A stretch of DNA of 64,000 nt from Tumebacillus algifaecis (GCF_002243515.1 NZ_CP022657.1:1146001-1210000), one strand, 5' to 3'; shown: positions 43,254 to 53,363, counted from the stretch's first letter. Translations and numbers: made by a program. Notes: generated by a model from the sequence alone, not told the origin.

Positions 43254-44546
43254 ATGCCAGCAACGTTGGGACAGAAGATTAAAGAACTACGCATTCAGAA
43301 AGGTTTGACGCAGAGTGATCTTGGCTCCGGGATGGTAACCCCGTCGATGATTTCGCAAATCGAAGCGGACAAAGCCAACCCGTCGCACAAACTGCTGCAA
43401 GCGATCGCTGAAAAACTGGAGACCCCGATCGAATATTTCCTGACCGATATGCAGATGCAAATTGAGCAGATCGCTACATACAAGGTGGCACGAGCCATGA
43501 TGGAAGCCGGGGAGTATGAGCAAGCCGTTCCTGTGCTGTCCGAATTGATGGAGGATTCGATTCCGCAGCTGCACTCGGCGGAAATTCAATTTGACCTCGC
43601 GGAATGCCAATTGGAGACCGGGCACTTGGATGAGGCGATGGACGGTTTCGACCGCGTCTTGTCGTCGGCTGCCACTCGCAAAGACCTGTACATGCAGATC
43701 CTGGCCCTGAAAAAGCTCGGCCTCGTCGAGAAGAAACGCCACAATTATCCGCTGGCCATCTACCACTGGCAAAAGGCGCTCGATCTGATCGAAAAGCTGG
43801 AGGAAAAAGATCCGTTCTTGTCCTCGGAGATTCTCAGTCAGCTCGGTGAAGTCTACGGATACCTCGGTGAGAAGAAAGACGCGCTGAGCGCTTACAAGCG
43901 CGCGCATGAGCTGTTGGGAGGCTCGGTCAACTTTACGATGATCTCCGATCTGTATCGCCACCTTGGTCAGAAGTTCAAAGAGATTGGCGATTTTGATCGG
44001 GCGAGCGAGTATTCGCAACATGCGATCTCCCTCTACCGCGGTTTGAAAAATATCAAGCTCGCGATCGAAGTGAAAGAAAACTTTGGGATCTCCAAAGCAG
44101 AAGGTGGCGATCTGAACGTCGCGCTTCAGACGCTGGCTGAGTGCCTGACCGAATACCAAGAGTATGGCTACAATGACAAAGTGGCGCATACGCATGGTGA
44201 GATGGCGCGCATCTATCTGACCAACAAAGTGTTTGATGAAGCGTCGAAACACTGTGAGGCGGCACTGCAACTGCTGTCCGATACTGAAGTCGAGCGCGGC
44301 TATGTCTATCGCACCTTCGCGATCATCAAAAAGGAGCAAGGCCACTTCGAGGCTGCGATCGAGTATATGGAAAAATCGGTCGGCGTATTCGAAGTTGCCG
44401 ATCTGCCTCGTGAAATTGCCAAATCGTACTCGCTGCTCGGCGACATCTACAAAGATCAAGGCGACTTGCAAAAGGCGATTCATTCCTTAGAGCAGATGAA
44501 GCGCGCAATGGAAAGCAACTTGAAGGAACGTGGCATTGTCCTCTAA
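43254..44546 (+). CDS. XRE-TPR regulator (RRNPP-like)
   Basis: A 430-aa protein. Residues 1-65 are an XRE helix-turn-helix (LGQKIKELRIQKGLTQSDLG, VTPSMISQIEADKANPS, LLQAIAEKLETPIEYFL). The rest is about eight TPR repeats (for example EILSQLGEVYGYLGEKKDAL, AHTHGEMARIYLTNKVFDEA). This domain order is that of peptide-sensing RRNPP regulators such as NprR or PlcR. No small secreted peptide gene follows; a terminator comes within 30 bases. The ATG (MPATLGQ) has the proper distance from GAGAGGAG; a GTG two codons upstream is too close. Confidence 0.85.
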   Translation: MPATLGQKIKELRIQKGLTQSDLGSGMVTPSMISQIEADKANPSHKLLQAIAEKLETPIEYFLTDMQMQIEQIATYKVARAMMEAGEYEQAVPVLSELMEDSIPQLHSAEIQFDLAECQLETGHLDEAMDGFDRVLSSAATRKDLYMQILALKKLGLVEKKRHNYPLAIYHWQKALDLIEKLEEKDPFLSSEILSQLGEVYGYLGEKKDALSAYKRAHELLGGSVNFTMISDLYRHLGQKFKEIGDFDRASEYSQHAISLYRGLKNIKLAIEVKENFGISKAEGGDLNVALQTLAECLTEYQEYGYNDKVAHTHGEMARIYLTNKVFDEASKHCEAALQLLSDTEVERGYVYRTFAIIKKEQGHFEAAIEYMEKSVGVFEVADLPREIAKSYSLLGDIYKDQGDLQKAIHSLEQMKRAMESNLKERGIVL

Positions 44547-44573
44547 GTTCCATCACATACTAAGCACTGGAAT

Positions 44574-44597
44574 AAGCCCCGGAAACGGGGCTTTTTG
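44574..44597 (+). terminator. Terminator after XRE-TPR gene
   Basis: AAGCCCCG-gaaa-CGGGGCTT followed by TTT. Confidence 0.92.
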
Positions 44598-44601
44598 TAT
44601 G

Positions 44602-44667
44602 TTGACACAGTGTCAGTCAGGAGCGTATAATCTTTTCATCATTTGGTTTTTGTACTGACCAGTCAGT
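44602..44667 (+). promoter_or_regulatory. Promoter with two palindromic operators for the ABC/YhgE operon
   Basis: TTGACA (44602-44607) and TATAAT (44626-44631), 18 bases apart. The palindrome TGACAC-A-GTGTCA (44603-44615) overlaps the -35 box, and ACTGAC-CA-GTCAGT (44654-44667) lies downstream of the -10 box. These are likely repressor sites, perhaps for the TetR protein encoded after the operon. Confidence 0.65.
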
Positions 44668-44691
44668 TTTAGGAACGAGGAGGTGGATGCC

Positions 44692-45318
44692 TTGTCTTAT
44701 GTTTCATTTCAACATGTGGAATTGAGCTACGGGCGGCATCAGATATATCGGGATTTGCATTTCGATTTGGAGGACGGGCAGATTGGGGCTGTGTATGGCC
44801 CATCGCGGACGGGGAAATCGAGCGTGCTGTTGCTGGCGTCGGGGAACCTGCTCCCTTCAAAAGGTGAGGTGCAAGTGGGCGGGAAGAAGCCGGACAAAAA
44901 ACGGGTCGGCCTCGGACCGATTCAAGACTTGTCGCCGCTGTTCGATACGTTGACGGTGGAAGAGCACCTGCTGTTTCAAGCGCGTTTGCATCATGTGCGC
45001 AAGGCGAAAGAGCGGGTGAGCGAGCTGTTGAACACGTATGATTTGGAGGAAGTGCGCAAGTATCGGGTGAAAGATATCCCACATTTGGAACAGTTTCGGA
45101 CCGGACTGGCTACAGCGCTGGTGCATCAACCCAAATTGGTGCTGATCGACGAGCCGGAGCGGGGGCTGACCAATGAGGAATGGGAGATCGCCTATCGCGA
45201 TATGCGCGACCTGACGGAAGCGGGTAGTACCGTGCTGTTGACGACGGTTCTGTTACAGGTGGCAGAACGCTGTGACCTGGTGGCGCAATTGCCGGAAGGA
45301 GAGGTGTGGACACGATGA
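44692..45318 (+). CDS. ABC transporter ATP-binding protein with degenerate signature
   Basis: A 208-aa ATPase. Walker A is GPSRTGKSS, Walker B LVLIDEPERGL. The signature segment that is normally LSGGQ reads HLEQFRTGLA, so the C-loop is degenerate; the H-loop His is also not evident (VLLTTVLL). It may bind ATP weakly or work as a regulatory subunit. The start is TTG, ideally spaced from GAGGAGG; a GTG that overlaps the ribosome site is rejected. Its stop overlaps the next gene by four bases. Confidence 0.8.
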   Translation: MSYVSFQHVELSYGRHQIYRDLHFDLEDGQIGAVYGPSRTGKSSVLLLASGNLLPSKGEVQVGGKKPDKKRVGLGPIQDLSPLFDTLTVEEHLLFQARLHHVRKAKERVSELLNTYDLEEVRKYRVKDIPHLEQFRTGLATALVHQPKLVLIDEPERGLTNEEWEIAYRDMRDLTEAGSTVLLTTVLLQVAERCDLVAQLPEGEVWTR

Positions 45319-47393
45319 GTATCTTTTGGATTTTCCGTACTGAATTTCGCCGTCTGCTACGCTCTCGCCTCGGGCGCGCGGCGGTTGTCGTCGGGATGAT
45401 CATTCCGCTTTTATACAGTGGGATGTACTTGTATGCGTTTTGGGACCCCTATGAGCGACTCGATCAGTTTCCGGTCGCCATCGTCAATCAAGACCGTGGC
45501 GAGTACGGGCAAGAACTGGTGGATAAGCTTTTGGAAGACCGAAAGTTTGGATTTGAACTGGTCGATGCGCAAAAGGCGCAAGCAGGATTGGAAGGGGACC
45601 GCTATTATTTGACGATGACGATTCCACCGTCCTTCTCCGACGATGTGCGCTCGGTGGAAGGGGATCACCCACAGCGCGCTCAGCTGCATTTTACCCCGAA
45701 TGAAGGCAAGAACTACATCGCCTCGACGATCACATCGCGGCTGGAAGCGCAAGTGCGCGAGGACCTTGGCAACAAGTTTAGCGAAGAGTATTTCAAAGGC
45801 ATCTTCGATGTGATCGGTGATGCGGGCAACGGCCTCAGCAAAGCGGCCGACGGCGCGAACAAGCTGGCCGATGGCGCAGGTGATCTGGCGACAGGCAACC
45901 GCGACTTATCGGACGGCACGAAAAAAGTGAATGATGCAGCCCGTCAAGTGGCCGATGGCAATGCGAAGCTCGCCGCTGGGAGCGGGAAGATCGACGGTGC
46001 GATCGGCACCGCAAACGACGGTTCTGCGAAACTCGCGAGCGGGGCGAAAGACATCGCATCTGGCTCCCAGCAACTTTCGGCCGGGCTTACCACCAGCACA
46101 GGGGGAATTCGGCAAGTGCGCGATGGTTTGCAAAGCTCGCTGCCGAACACCGACCGCCTGCAAGCGGGGCTGACCCAGATGCAAGGGACGCTTGGCACCT
46201 CGGCAGGACAGCCGACCTCGGCAGACCCGTCACAGTGGTCTGTGCAGGAGATGCTGAGCTATCTCGGACAGAAATATGGCACGATCGCCCAAGATCCTGT
46301 CTATCTTGGCGCGATGCAAAAAGTAAACGGAGTCGCTGATGCGCTGGGCCAGACCGCAGGCCAAGTGCAAGGCAGTAAACAAGGTCTGGAGCAAGCGGTC
46401 GGCGCGCTCGATCAGATCTCTTCCGGCCAAGATCAAATGGTCAGCGGGGCGCAAAAGCTCACGTCTGGCAGCAACGAGCTGGCCAAAGGCGCTGCCGACC
46501 TCAACAAAGGGCTTGGCGAGATCAAAAGCGGATCGGCGACGCTTACCAGTTCTGCGACCGCACTGGCAAACGGCAGCGGTCAATTGGCTAGCGGTACCGA
46601 AAATCTGCTCAGCGGAAGCCAGAAGCTCGCCAATGGTTCCCGCGATCTGGCAGACGGCAATCAAAAGCTGGCCGACGAACTGACCCGTGCAACCGCCGAT
46701 TCGACGATTAAAAATCCGGATCAAAAGGCGGCGATCATGGCCGACCCGTTGGTAACAGAGCGCCAACCACTGCATGCGGTGCCGACTTACGGCATGGGCT
46801 TTGCTCCCTATTTCATCCCGCTCTCCTTGTGGGTCGGGGCCTTGATGTTGTATTTCATCCTGTCGATGAGCGAATACCGCTGGACGTTGTCTCCCGTTTC
46901 CACGACGTCGCTTGTGCTCGGCAAGTTTTCGGCGCTCGGGGTGATCGGGGTCGTACAAGCGCTGATCGTCTCCTTTTTCTTGACCGAAGTGTTGGGCTTG
47001 CAGGTGATGCACCTGGCCGAGTTTTACCTGTTCAACATCCTGTTCTCCTTGACCGCGATTGCGATCATCGGTCTGTTGATCGCACGGCTTGGCAGCGGTC
47101 CGGGACGCTTTATCGCCATCTTGCTGCTCATCTTGCAATTGGCTTCAAGCGGCGGTACGTTCCCGATCGAACTGGTGCCGCAGATCTTCCAGAACATCCA
47201 CAATTTCCTGCCGATGACCTACGGCGTGGAGGGACTGCGCTCGCTCATCTCCACTGGGGATGAAGCGCGCATTCTGCGCGATCTGCTGATTCTCGGCGCT
47301 GTGCTGGTCGGCATCCTGCTGGTCCATATCGTCACCACCCGCCGTAAGCTGCGCGTGCGTGACCTGCATGAAAAAGATCAGTTGGCCGGATAA
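45315..47393 (+). CDS. YhgE/Pip-domain membrane protein (ESX-like exporter family)
   Basis: A 692-aa protein of the YhgE/Pip type. One N-terminal transmembrane helix (RAAVVVGMIIPLLYSGMYLY) leads to a long extracytoplasmic coiled region with repeats of the form LADGA/LASG (SKAADGANKLADGAGDLATG, SGSQQLSAGL). Five C-terminal ABC-2-like helices follow. Families with this plan include phage-infection proteins and transporters of lipid or antimicrobial compounds. It is coupled by ATGA to the ATPase gene, so the pair probably forms one exporter. Confidence 0.88.
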   Translation: MSIFWIFRTEFRRLLRSRLGRAAVVVGMIIPLLYSGMYLYAFWDPYERLDQFPVAIVNQDRGEYGQELVDKLLEDRKFGFELVDAQKAQAGLEGDRYYLTMTIPPSFSDDVRSVEGDHPQRAQLHFTPNEGKNYIASTITSRLEAQVREDLGNKFSEEYFKGIFDVIGDAGNGLSKAADGANKLADGAGDLATGNRDLSDGTKKVNDAARQVADGNAKLAAGSGKIDGAIGTANDGSAKLASGAKDIASGSQQLSAGLTTSTGGIRQVRDGLQSSLPNTDRLQAGLTQMQGTLGTSAGQPTSADPSQWSVQEMLSYLGQKYGTIAQDPVYLGAMQKVNGVADALGQTAGQVQGSKQGLEQAVGALDQISSGQDQMVSGAQKLTSGSNELAKGAADLNKGLGEIKSGSATLTSSATALANGSGQLASGTENLLSGSQKLANGSRDLADGNQKLADELTRATADSTIKNPDQKAAIMADPLVTERQPLHAVPTYGMGFAPYFIPLSLWVGALMLYFILSMSEYRWTLSPVSTTSLVLGKFSALGVIGVVQALIVSFFLTEVLGLQVMHLAEFYLFNILFSLTAIAIIGLLIARLGSGPGRFIAILLLILQLASSGGTFPIELVPQIFQNIHNFLPMTYGVEGLRSLISTGDEARILRDLLILGAVLVGILLVHIVTTRRKLRVRDLHEKDQLAG

Positions 47394-47396
47394 CGC

Positions 47397-47440
47397 AAAA
47401 AACGCCTCTGTTCCCATTGGGAACAGAGGCGTTTTTTGCG
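47397..47440. terminator. Bidirectional terminator
   Basis: AAAAAACGCCTCTGTTCCCA pairs perfectly with its complement arm ending in GTTTTTT, between convergent genes. Confidence 0.95.
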
Positions 47441-47448
47441 TTGCAGGC

Positions 47449-48030
47449 TTATGTGTGTTTCAAAACTCCTGCGAACACCATACGATTCATATCGAGGAAC
47501 AATGCTTCTTCATCGTACTGCTTTTTGCCAAGCAAGATATGCAAGGCAGAGATCGCCAGCATGCCGAAGATACCCGCACCAGCATTTTCTGGATTGACGG
47601 GGTGGAAATCTCCGCTTTCGATCCCTTCAGTAATCACATTTTCAATCAGGTACATATACGAGCGTATCATCTTCCGAAACTCAAGCTGACGTTCTTCCCC
47701 GCCCCATGCTTCACGAAGCAGAATCACACAGAAGTCGCGATATTGTCCAAAGAAGTTGATCTGTTCGCGCACGATGACCTCCAGCTTTTCCTTGGGGTCC
47801 ATCTCGGGCAGAAGTTTGGCCTCCACGCCATCGCGCAACAGTTCAACGCCTTCTTCGACGAGGAAAAAGAAGAGTTCTTCTTTGCTTTTAAAATGGTAGT
47901 AGATGGTGCCTTTTGCGACGTTGGCGCGTGTCGCAATGTCATCCATCGTCGCTTTGTCAAACCCTTTTTCGGAGAATACATCGATGGCAGCCTGAAAAAT
48001 CAGGCTCATTTTGCTCTTGCGCATGACCAT
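47449..48030 (-). CDS. TetR-family regulator
   Basis: A 193-aa regulator. The HTH is SLIFQAAIDVFSEKGFDKAT, MDDIATRANVAKGTIYYHFK and SKEELFFFLVEEG. The ligand domain resembles the FadR/YvkB-like group. It is convergent with the ABC/YhgE operon, whose promoter carries palindromes that suit a TetR dimer. The start could be the first or third codon (MVMRKSK); neither has a strong ribosome site. Upstream at about 48035-48051 lies an imperfect palindrome TTAGAAGTAAGTACTAA, possibly an autoregulatory site. Confidence 0.88.
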   Translation of the reverse strand: MVMRKSKMSLIFQAAIDVFSEKGFDKATMDDIATRANVAKGTIYYHFKSKEELFFFLVEEGVELLRDGVEAKLLPEMDPKEKLEVIVREQINFFGQYRDFCVILLREAWGGEERQLEFRKMIRSYMYLIENVITEGIESGDFHPVNPENAGAGIFGMLAISALHILLGKKQYDEEALFLDMNRMVFAGVLKHT

Positions 48031-48307
48031 TCACCCACTTAGAAGTAAGTACTAATAACCGCTCTTAATATCATATCAGAGAAACGGCCTCATTTCAATT
48101 TTTCCAAGGACGCAACAGATCAAACGGGCTTGCATAGATATAGAATACGAACGGCACAATACGAGTCTTATCATTGACCTAATATTCAGAATATTTGCCT
48201 CCTACAGTCATAGGGCAAGCATTTGTCCGAATATCCTAATCAATACCACAGGGACCCAGCGGAACAGTTGGGCACGGGCCCGACGAAAAAAGGAGGATGG
48301 AGCGAAC

Positions 48308-50206
48308 ATGGACCTGCTGAATCGGTTGAATGCCTATCGGGCTCAAGAGGAACAACTGCGATGGGAAGGAACGTTCGTTGACTATCTGCAAATCGTGAGA
48401 CAGTATCCGGGCGTTTCGCAAACGTCACATTCTCGCATCTATAACATGATCGCATCTGAGGGGATCACGACAGACGAAAACGGACGAAAAAAATACCACT
48501 TTTTCTCGGGCGAAATCTTCGGGCTCGATGCATCGCTGGAGCGATTGGTCGAGGAGTATTTCCATTCGGCCGCCCGTCGCCTCGATGTACGCAAGCGGAT
48601 TTTGCTGCTGATGGGGCCGGTCTCCGGCGGGAAATCGACGATCGTCACGATGTTGAAAAAAGGGCTGGAGCGTTACTCCCGCACCGATGAAGGCGCCTTG
48701 TATGCGATCAAAGGCTGCCCGATGCACGAAGAGCCGCTGCATCTGATCCCCAATGAGTTGCGCGCCGATTTTGAACAGGAATTTGGGGTGCGCATCGAAG
48801 GCAATCTCTGCCCCTCCTGCCGCATGCGCCTGCAAGCGGAGTATGGTGGGCGCCTCGAGGACGTGCAAGTTGAGCGGATCGTCCTCTCCGAAGACGAGCG
48901 CGTCGGAATTGGCACCTTTTCCCCGTCCGATCCGAAATCACAAGACATCGCCGATCTGACCGGTTCGATCGACTTTTCGACGATCTCCGAGTACGGTTCC
49001 GAATCAGATCCGCGTGCGTACAAGTTCGACGGCGAACTGAATAAAGCGAATCGCGGCCTGATGGAGTTCCAAGAGATGCTCAAATGCGATGAAAAATTCC
49101 TCTGGCACCTGCTCTCGCTAACCCAGGAGGGCAACTTCAAAGCGGGACGATTTGCACTTATCTCAGCCGATGAAATGATCGTTGCCCATACCAATGAAAC
49201 GGAATATAAAACGTTCATCGCCAACAAGAAAAATGAGGCGCTACAGTCGCGGATGATCGTGATGCCAATTCCGTACAATCTGCGAGTCAGCGATGAAGTC
49301 AAAATTTATGAAAAGCTGGTCCAGCAGTCTGACATGCGCCATGTCCACATCTCTCCACACGCGCTGAAGACAGCTTCGATCTTCTCCATTCTCACCCGTC
49401 TGAAAGATTCGAAAAAGCAGGGCATGGATCTGCTCAAAAAGCTCAAGCTCTATGACGGGGCGGCTGTGGAGGGATATAAGGAAAAGGACGTACAGGAACT
49501 GAAAAACGAGTCACACGATGAAGGGATGTCGGGCATCGATCCGCGCTATGTCATCAACCGCATCTCTTCGGCGCTGATTCGCCGCGATACGAACTGCATC
49601 AACGCGCTCGATGTCCTGCGCGCGATCAAAGAAGGGCTCGATCAGCACGCCTCGATCTCCAAAGAGGATAAAGAGCGGCTGATGAACTTCATCGCCGTCG
49701 CCCGCAAAGAGTATGATGAACTGGCCAAAAAAGAAGTGCAGAAGGCGTTCGTCTACTCCTATGAAGAGTCTGCTAAGACCTTGCTGGAAAACTATCTCGA
49801 CAACGTGGAAGCGTACTGCAACTGGCAACGGCTGAAAGATCCAGTCACAGGTGAAGAGGTCGATCCTGATGAACGCTTGATGCGCTCGATCGAGGAGCAG
49901 ATCGGCATCTCCGAAAATGCGAAAAAGGCGTTTCGAGAAGAGATTCTGATCCGCATTTCCACCTATGCGCGCCGCGGCAAGAAGTTTGCCTACAACTCAC
50001 ATGAACGCTTGCGGGAAGCGATCGAGAAAAAGTTGTTCTCCGACCTGAAAGACGTGGTCAAGATCACCACCTCGACGAAAACGCCCGATGAGCAGCAACT
50101 GAAAAAGGTTAATGAAGTGACGAAACAACTGATCGATGAACACGGCTACTGCCCGGTCTGTGCGAATGAACTGCTCCGCTACACCGGCAGCTTGCTCAAT
50201 CGATAG
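48308..50206 (+). CDS. prkA: PrkA serine protein kinase/AAA protein
   Basis: A 632-aa sporulation-associated protein. The AAA domain carries Walker A GPVSGGKSTI (near residue 103), and the C-terminal third has the PrkA kinase-like region ending CPVCANELLRY. Cys pairs CPMHEEP...CPSCRMRLQAEYGGR lie within the middle. In B. subtilis PrkA is made in the mother cell and promotes sporulation. The start ATG follows AAAGGAGGATGGAGCGAAC. It heads the conserved prkA-yhbH-spoVR set; a hairpin after it suggests partial termination. Confidence 0.94.
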   Translation: MDLLNRLNAYRAQEEQLRWEGTFVDYLQIVRQYPGVSQTSHSRIYNMIASEGITTDENGRKKYHFFSGEIFGLDASLERLVEEYFHSAARRLDVRKRILLLMGPVSGGKSTIVTMLKKGLERYSRTDEGALYAIKGCPMHEEPLHLIPNELRADFEQEFGVRIEGNLCPSCRMRLQAEYGGRLEDVQVERIVLSEDERVGIGTFSPSDPKSQDIADLTGSIDFSTISEYGSESDPRAYKFDGELNKANRGLMEFQEMLKCDEKFLWHLLSLTQEGNFKAGRFALISADEMIVAHTNETEYKTFIANKKNEALQSRMIVMPIPYNLRVSDEVKIYEKLVQQSDMRHVHISPHALKTASIFSILTRLKDSKKQGMDLLKKLKLYDGAAVEGYKEKDVQELKNESHDEGMSGIDPRYVINRISSALIRRDTNCINALDVLRAIKEGLDQHASISKEDKERLMNFIAVARKEYDELAKKEVQKAFVYSYEESAKTLLENYLDNVEAYCNWQRLKDPVTGEEVDPDERLMRSIEEQIGISENAKKAFREEILIRISTYARRGKKFAYNSHERLREAIEKKLFSDLKDVVKITTSTKTPDEQQLKKVNEVTKQLIDEHGYCPVCANELLRYTGSLLNR

Positions 50207-50219
50207 TCGGCCCAAACGG

Positions 50220-50252
50220 GGGACAGGACAGCGTTCGCACCTGTCCCTTTTC
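50220..50252 (+). terminator. Terminator between prkA and yhbH
   Basis: GGGACAG/CTGTCCC stem followed by TTTTCC. It may attenuate read-through within the cluster. Confidence 0.7.
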
Positions 50253-50287
50253 CAAATCTGATGGTTACAAGGAAGGAGGGAGCGCGA

Positions 50288-51454
50288 ATGGTTCACCAAC
50301 CAAACTTTATCATCTCTAAAGATGATTGGTCCTTGCATCGCAAAGGCTATCAGGACCAGTTGCGCCACCAAGAAAAGGTGAGGGACGCCATCAAGAAAAA
50401 CCTCGCCGACCTCGTCACCGATGAGAGCATCATCATGCAAAACGGACGGCAGATCATCAAAGTGCCGATTCGATCGCTCGATGAGTACAAATTCCGTTAC
50501 AACTACAACAAAGGCCAGCACGGCGGACAAGGCGATGGCTCGTCATCCGTTGGCGACGTGTTGGGCAAAGACCCGAGCGGAGCACAGCAAAAAGGGCAAG
50601 GCAAAGGCGAAGGAGCAGGGGAGCAGCCGGGCATCGATTACTATGAGGCGGAAGTGTCGCTCGATGAGATCGAGACGATGCTGTTCAAAGATCTCGAACT
50701 ACCCAACTTACAGCGCAAAACCCTCGATGATATCCGAACACAGGACATCCGTTTTAACGACATTCGCAAAAAGGGACTCAGTGGAAACATCGACAAACGC
50801 CGCACGCTGATGGAAGCGGTACGTCGCAATGCGTTGGCAGGTCAAAAGCACCTGAAAAACATCCACCCCGACGACCTGCGCTACAAGACGTGGGAGGAGA
50901 TCGAAGTGCCGCATTCACAGGCGGTGGTGTTGGCGATGATGGACACGTCCGGTTCGATGGGACAGTTTGAAAAGTATATCGCCCGTTCGTTCTTCTTCTG
51001 GATGACCCGCTTTTTGCGCACTCGCTATGAGCATGTGGACATTCAATACATCGCCCATCATACCGAGGCGAAAGTGGTCACCGAGCATGAATTTTTCACC
51101 AAAGGGGAAAGCGGGGGGACGATCTGCTCCTCCGCTTACAGGTTGGCGCTGCAACTGATCGCCGAAAAGTATCCACCCAATAAGTTCAACATCTACCCCT
51201 TCCACTTTTCTGACGGTGACAATCTCAGTTCTGACAACGAAAAATGTATTCGACTCGTCAAGGAGCTTATGGAAATTTCAAATATTTTTGGGTACGGGGA
51301 GGTAAATCAGTACAATCGTTCTTCGACGCTGATGAGCGCGTTCAAAAACGTGACCGATCCGAAATTCAAAAACGTCCTGATCAAGGAAAAGGGCGAAGTG
51401 TACAAAGCGCTGACCACGTTCTTCAAGGCTGGCGATGCCATCCAGGCCTCGTAG
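50288..51454 (+). CDS. yhbH: Sporulation protein YhbH
   Basis: A 388-aa cytosolic protein of the DUF444 family. Residues about 20-75 are basic/helical, followed by a Gly/Gln-rich linker ([20 protein letters not shown]). The C-terminal part is a von Willebrand A-like domain with MIDAS-like [20 protein letters not shown] and the typical [14 protein letters not shown] and [11 protein letters not shown] stretches. It works with PrkA and SpoVR in spore formation by an unknown mechanism. The start MVHQPNF follows GGAGGGAGCGCGA. Confidence 0.93.
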   Translation: MVHQPNFIISKDDWSLHRKGYQDQLRHQEKVRDAIKKNLADLVTDESIIMQNGRQIIKVPIRSLDEYKFRYNYNKGQHGGQGDGSSSVGDVLGKDPSGAQQKGQGKGEGAGEQPGIDYYEAEVSLDEIETMLFKDLELPNLQRKTLDDIRTQDIRFNDIRKKGLSGNIDKRRTLMEAVRRNALAGQKHLKNIHPDDLRYKTWEEIEVPHSQAVVLAMMDTSGSMGQFEKYIARSFFFWMTRFLRTRYEHVDIQYIAHHTEAKVVTEHEFFTKGESGGTICSSAYRLALQLIAEKYPPNKFNIYPFHFSDGDNLSSDNEKCIRLVKELMEISNIFGYGEVNQYNRSSTLMSAFKNVTDPKFKNVLIKEKGEVYKALTTFFKAGDAIQAS

Positions 51455-51471
51455 AAAAAGGGGGGCTGTTC

Positions 51472-52827
51472 GTGAAGAAAAACGAGCTGAAAGAGTTGGA
51501 AGAGGCGATTGAGGAGATTACGATGATCGCCCGCGACTTCGGGTTGGATTTTTACGACATGCATTATGAAATCTGCCCGAGCGAGATCATCTACACGTTT
51601 GGTGCGTATGGGATGCCGACGAGATTTTCACACTGGAGCTTTGGAAAAGCTTTCCATAGAATGAAAGTGCAGTATGATTTTGGACTTTCCAAAATTTACG
51701 AGCTGGTGATCAACTCCGACCCGTGCTATGCCTTTCTGCTGGACAGCAACACGCTATTGCAAAACAAGTTGATCGTGGCGCATGTGCTCGGCCACTGCGA
51801 TTTTTTCAAACACAATGCCCGTTTTTACAACACATCGCGCTTTATGGTCGATTCGATGGCCGCATCGGCAGAGCGAATCCGTCAGTATGAGATCGAATAT
51901 GGGAAACTGGCGGTGGAGGAGTTTATCGACTCGGCGCTCGCCCTGCAAGAACATGTGGACCCGGCGCTGGTCGGCCGCAACATGCGCAAAGGAAATCAGG
52001 CCCAGTCTGTCGCTTCTCCGGAGCAAGTCGATCCGTATGCGGACCTGTTCGAGATCGGCGCTGTGAAAGAGGAAACGCAGTCTCAGCCGACACCGCGCTT
52101 TCCTGCAGAGCCAGAGAAGGACCTGATGATGTTCATCATGGAACATGCCAAGCACCTGCAGGACTGGCAACGCGACATTCTGTCGGTGATGCGAGAAGAG
52201 ATGCTCTACTTCTGGCCACAGCTGGAGACGAAGATCATGAACGAAGGCTGGGCGACCTACTGGCATCTGCAGATCATGCGGGAATTGGACCTTGATGAAG
52301 GGGAGACGGTGGAGTTTGCAAAAATGAACGCCGGTGTGATCATGCCATCGCGCACTTCGCTCAACCCGTATCATGTGGGACTGAAGATGTGGGAAGATAT
52401 TGAAAAGCGCTATGGTCGCGAGGCGATGTGGGAGATTCGCGAGGTGGAATCGGACTCGTCATTCCTGCGCAACTATCTGACCAAAGAGCTCTGTGAGGAG
52501 ATGGACCTCTATCTCTACCAGAAAGTGGGCAACGAGTGGAAGGTCGTCGAAAAAGACTGGGAAAAGGTGCGTGACATGCTGTGCGCCTCCCGTGTCAATG
52601 GCGGGTTCCCCGTGTTGACCGCACAAGATGGCGATTATTTGAAAAATGGTGAACTGTATCTCAAACACAGTTTTGACGGTACCGAACTTGATGTCAAATA
52701 CCTCGAAAAGACGCTTCCCCACGTCTACAATCTCTGGGGACGGACGATTCATTTGGAAACCGTTCTCGACGGTCGGGCTGTGATCTTCACCCACGACGGA
52801 AAGAAAAATCACCGCAGGTTTCAATGA
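51472..52827 (+). CDS. spoVR: Stage V sporulation protein R
   Basis: A 451-aa protein of the SpoVR/YcgB family, involved in spore cortex formation. Characteristic features are [49 protein letters not shown] and the conserved [17 protein letters not shown]. The GTG start follows AAGGGGGGCTGTTC. Length is normal and the copy looks intact. Bases 51646-51709 recur almost exactly at the right end of the window (63937-64000, one silent difference), beyond the CRISPR-Cas island. Confidence 0.94.
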   Translation: MKKNELKELEEAIEEITMIARDFGLDFYDMHYEICPSEIIYTFGAYGMPTRFSHWSFGKAFHRMKVQYDFGLSKIYELVINSDPCYAFLLDSNTLLQNKLIVAHVLGHCDFFKHNARFYNTSRFMVDSMAASAERIRQYEIEYGKLAVEEFIDSALALQEHVDPALVGRNMRKGNQAQSVASPEQVDPYADLFEIGAVKEETQSQPTPRFPAEPEKDLMMFIMEHAKHLQDWQRDILSVMREEMLYFWPQLETKIMNEGWATYWHLQIMRELDLDEGETVEFAKMNAGVIMPSRTSLNPYHVGLKMWEDIEKRYGREAMWEIREVESDSSFLRNYLTKELCEEMDLYLYQKVGNEWKVVEKDWEKVRDMLCASRVNGGFPVLTAQDGDYLKNGELYLKHSFDGTELDVKYLEKTLPHVYNLWGRTIHLETVLDGRAVIFTHDGKKNHRRFQ

Positions 52828-52847
52828 AGTGCGGTTGTGGAAATACA

Positions 52848-52887
52848 GCAAAGGACGCTCTGCCTGCGGGCAGGGCGTCCTTTGCTT
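52848..52887 (+). terminator. Hairpin terminator after spoVR
   Basis: AGCAAAGGACGC pairs with GCGTCCTTTGCT, with an inner CTGCC/GGCAG stem. The T tract is weak. About 215 bases of non-coding sequence follow before the first CRISPR repeat (probable leader; TATACT at 52940-52945). Confidence 0.7.
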
Positions 52888-53103
52888 TCAGGGGGAAAGC
52901 AAATTCAAAACTACTATTCTCTCCGCAGCTTGCATCAGTTATACTGGAATTGGAAATACTTAATGGAGCAGAAACTGATTTTCGAGGATCTCCCCGCTTT
53001 TTGATGCAAAAAGTCGATCCTCGAAAAAATGGCCAATGCAGACGGGACAAAGCGTCTCGTCAAGCCGCGCCACGACTGAGTTTACTCATGCCGACCGAGG
53101 TCG

Positions 53104-53363
53104 GTAACAATGGCAGACCCGATGTATAGGGGACTGAAAGACCTGTACCACGAACATTGTTGTACATTATGAGTACCGTAACAATGGCAGACCCGATGTA
53201 TAGGGGACTGAAAGCTCTGGTTCGCGTTCAGTGCTTGATTCATCATTCCGACGTAACAATGGCAGACCCGATGTATAGGGGACTGAAAGTTTGCGAAGCC
53301 TGTCCATCCGTGCTCCGCATTGAGGAGTAACAATGGCAGACCCGAGTAGAAGGGGACTGAAAC
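53104..53363 (+). CRISPR. CRISPR array, 4 repeats and 3 spacers
   Basis: 37-base repeats at 53104-53140, 53178-53214, 53253-53289 and 53327-53363. The first three are identical (begin GTAACAATGGCAGACCCGAT, end GGGGACTGAAAG). Spacers are 37, 38 and 37 bases. The last repeat is variant in the middle (CCCGAGTAGAAGGGG) and ends GAAAC, typical of the trailer end, so the leader is on the left and transcription is rightward. The repeat can fold through CAG-CCC with GGG-CTG. The 3' end ACTGAAAG would give a type III-like 8-base crRNA tag. Confidence 0.95.

Noticed and set aside
48100..48300. Sigma-E promoter before prkA
   Set aside because: ATA and CATA-like elements occur (AATATTT...GTCATAGGG), but the spacing and -10 match are too poor to claim.
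51244..51471. Upstream extension of SpoVR into yhbH
   Set aside because: The frame is open but has no ribosome site there; GTG at 51472 has a strong site and fits family length.
53082..53333. Minus-strand open frame repeating the peptide HRVCHCY
   Set aside because: The repeated peptide is the translation of the CRISPR repeats, not a gene.
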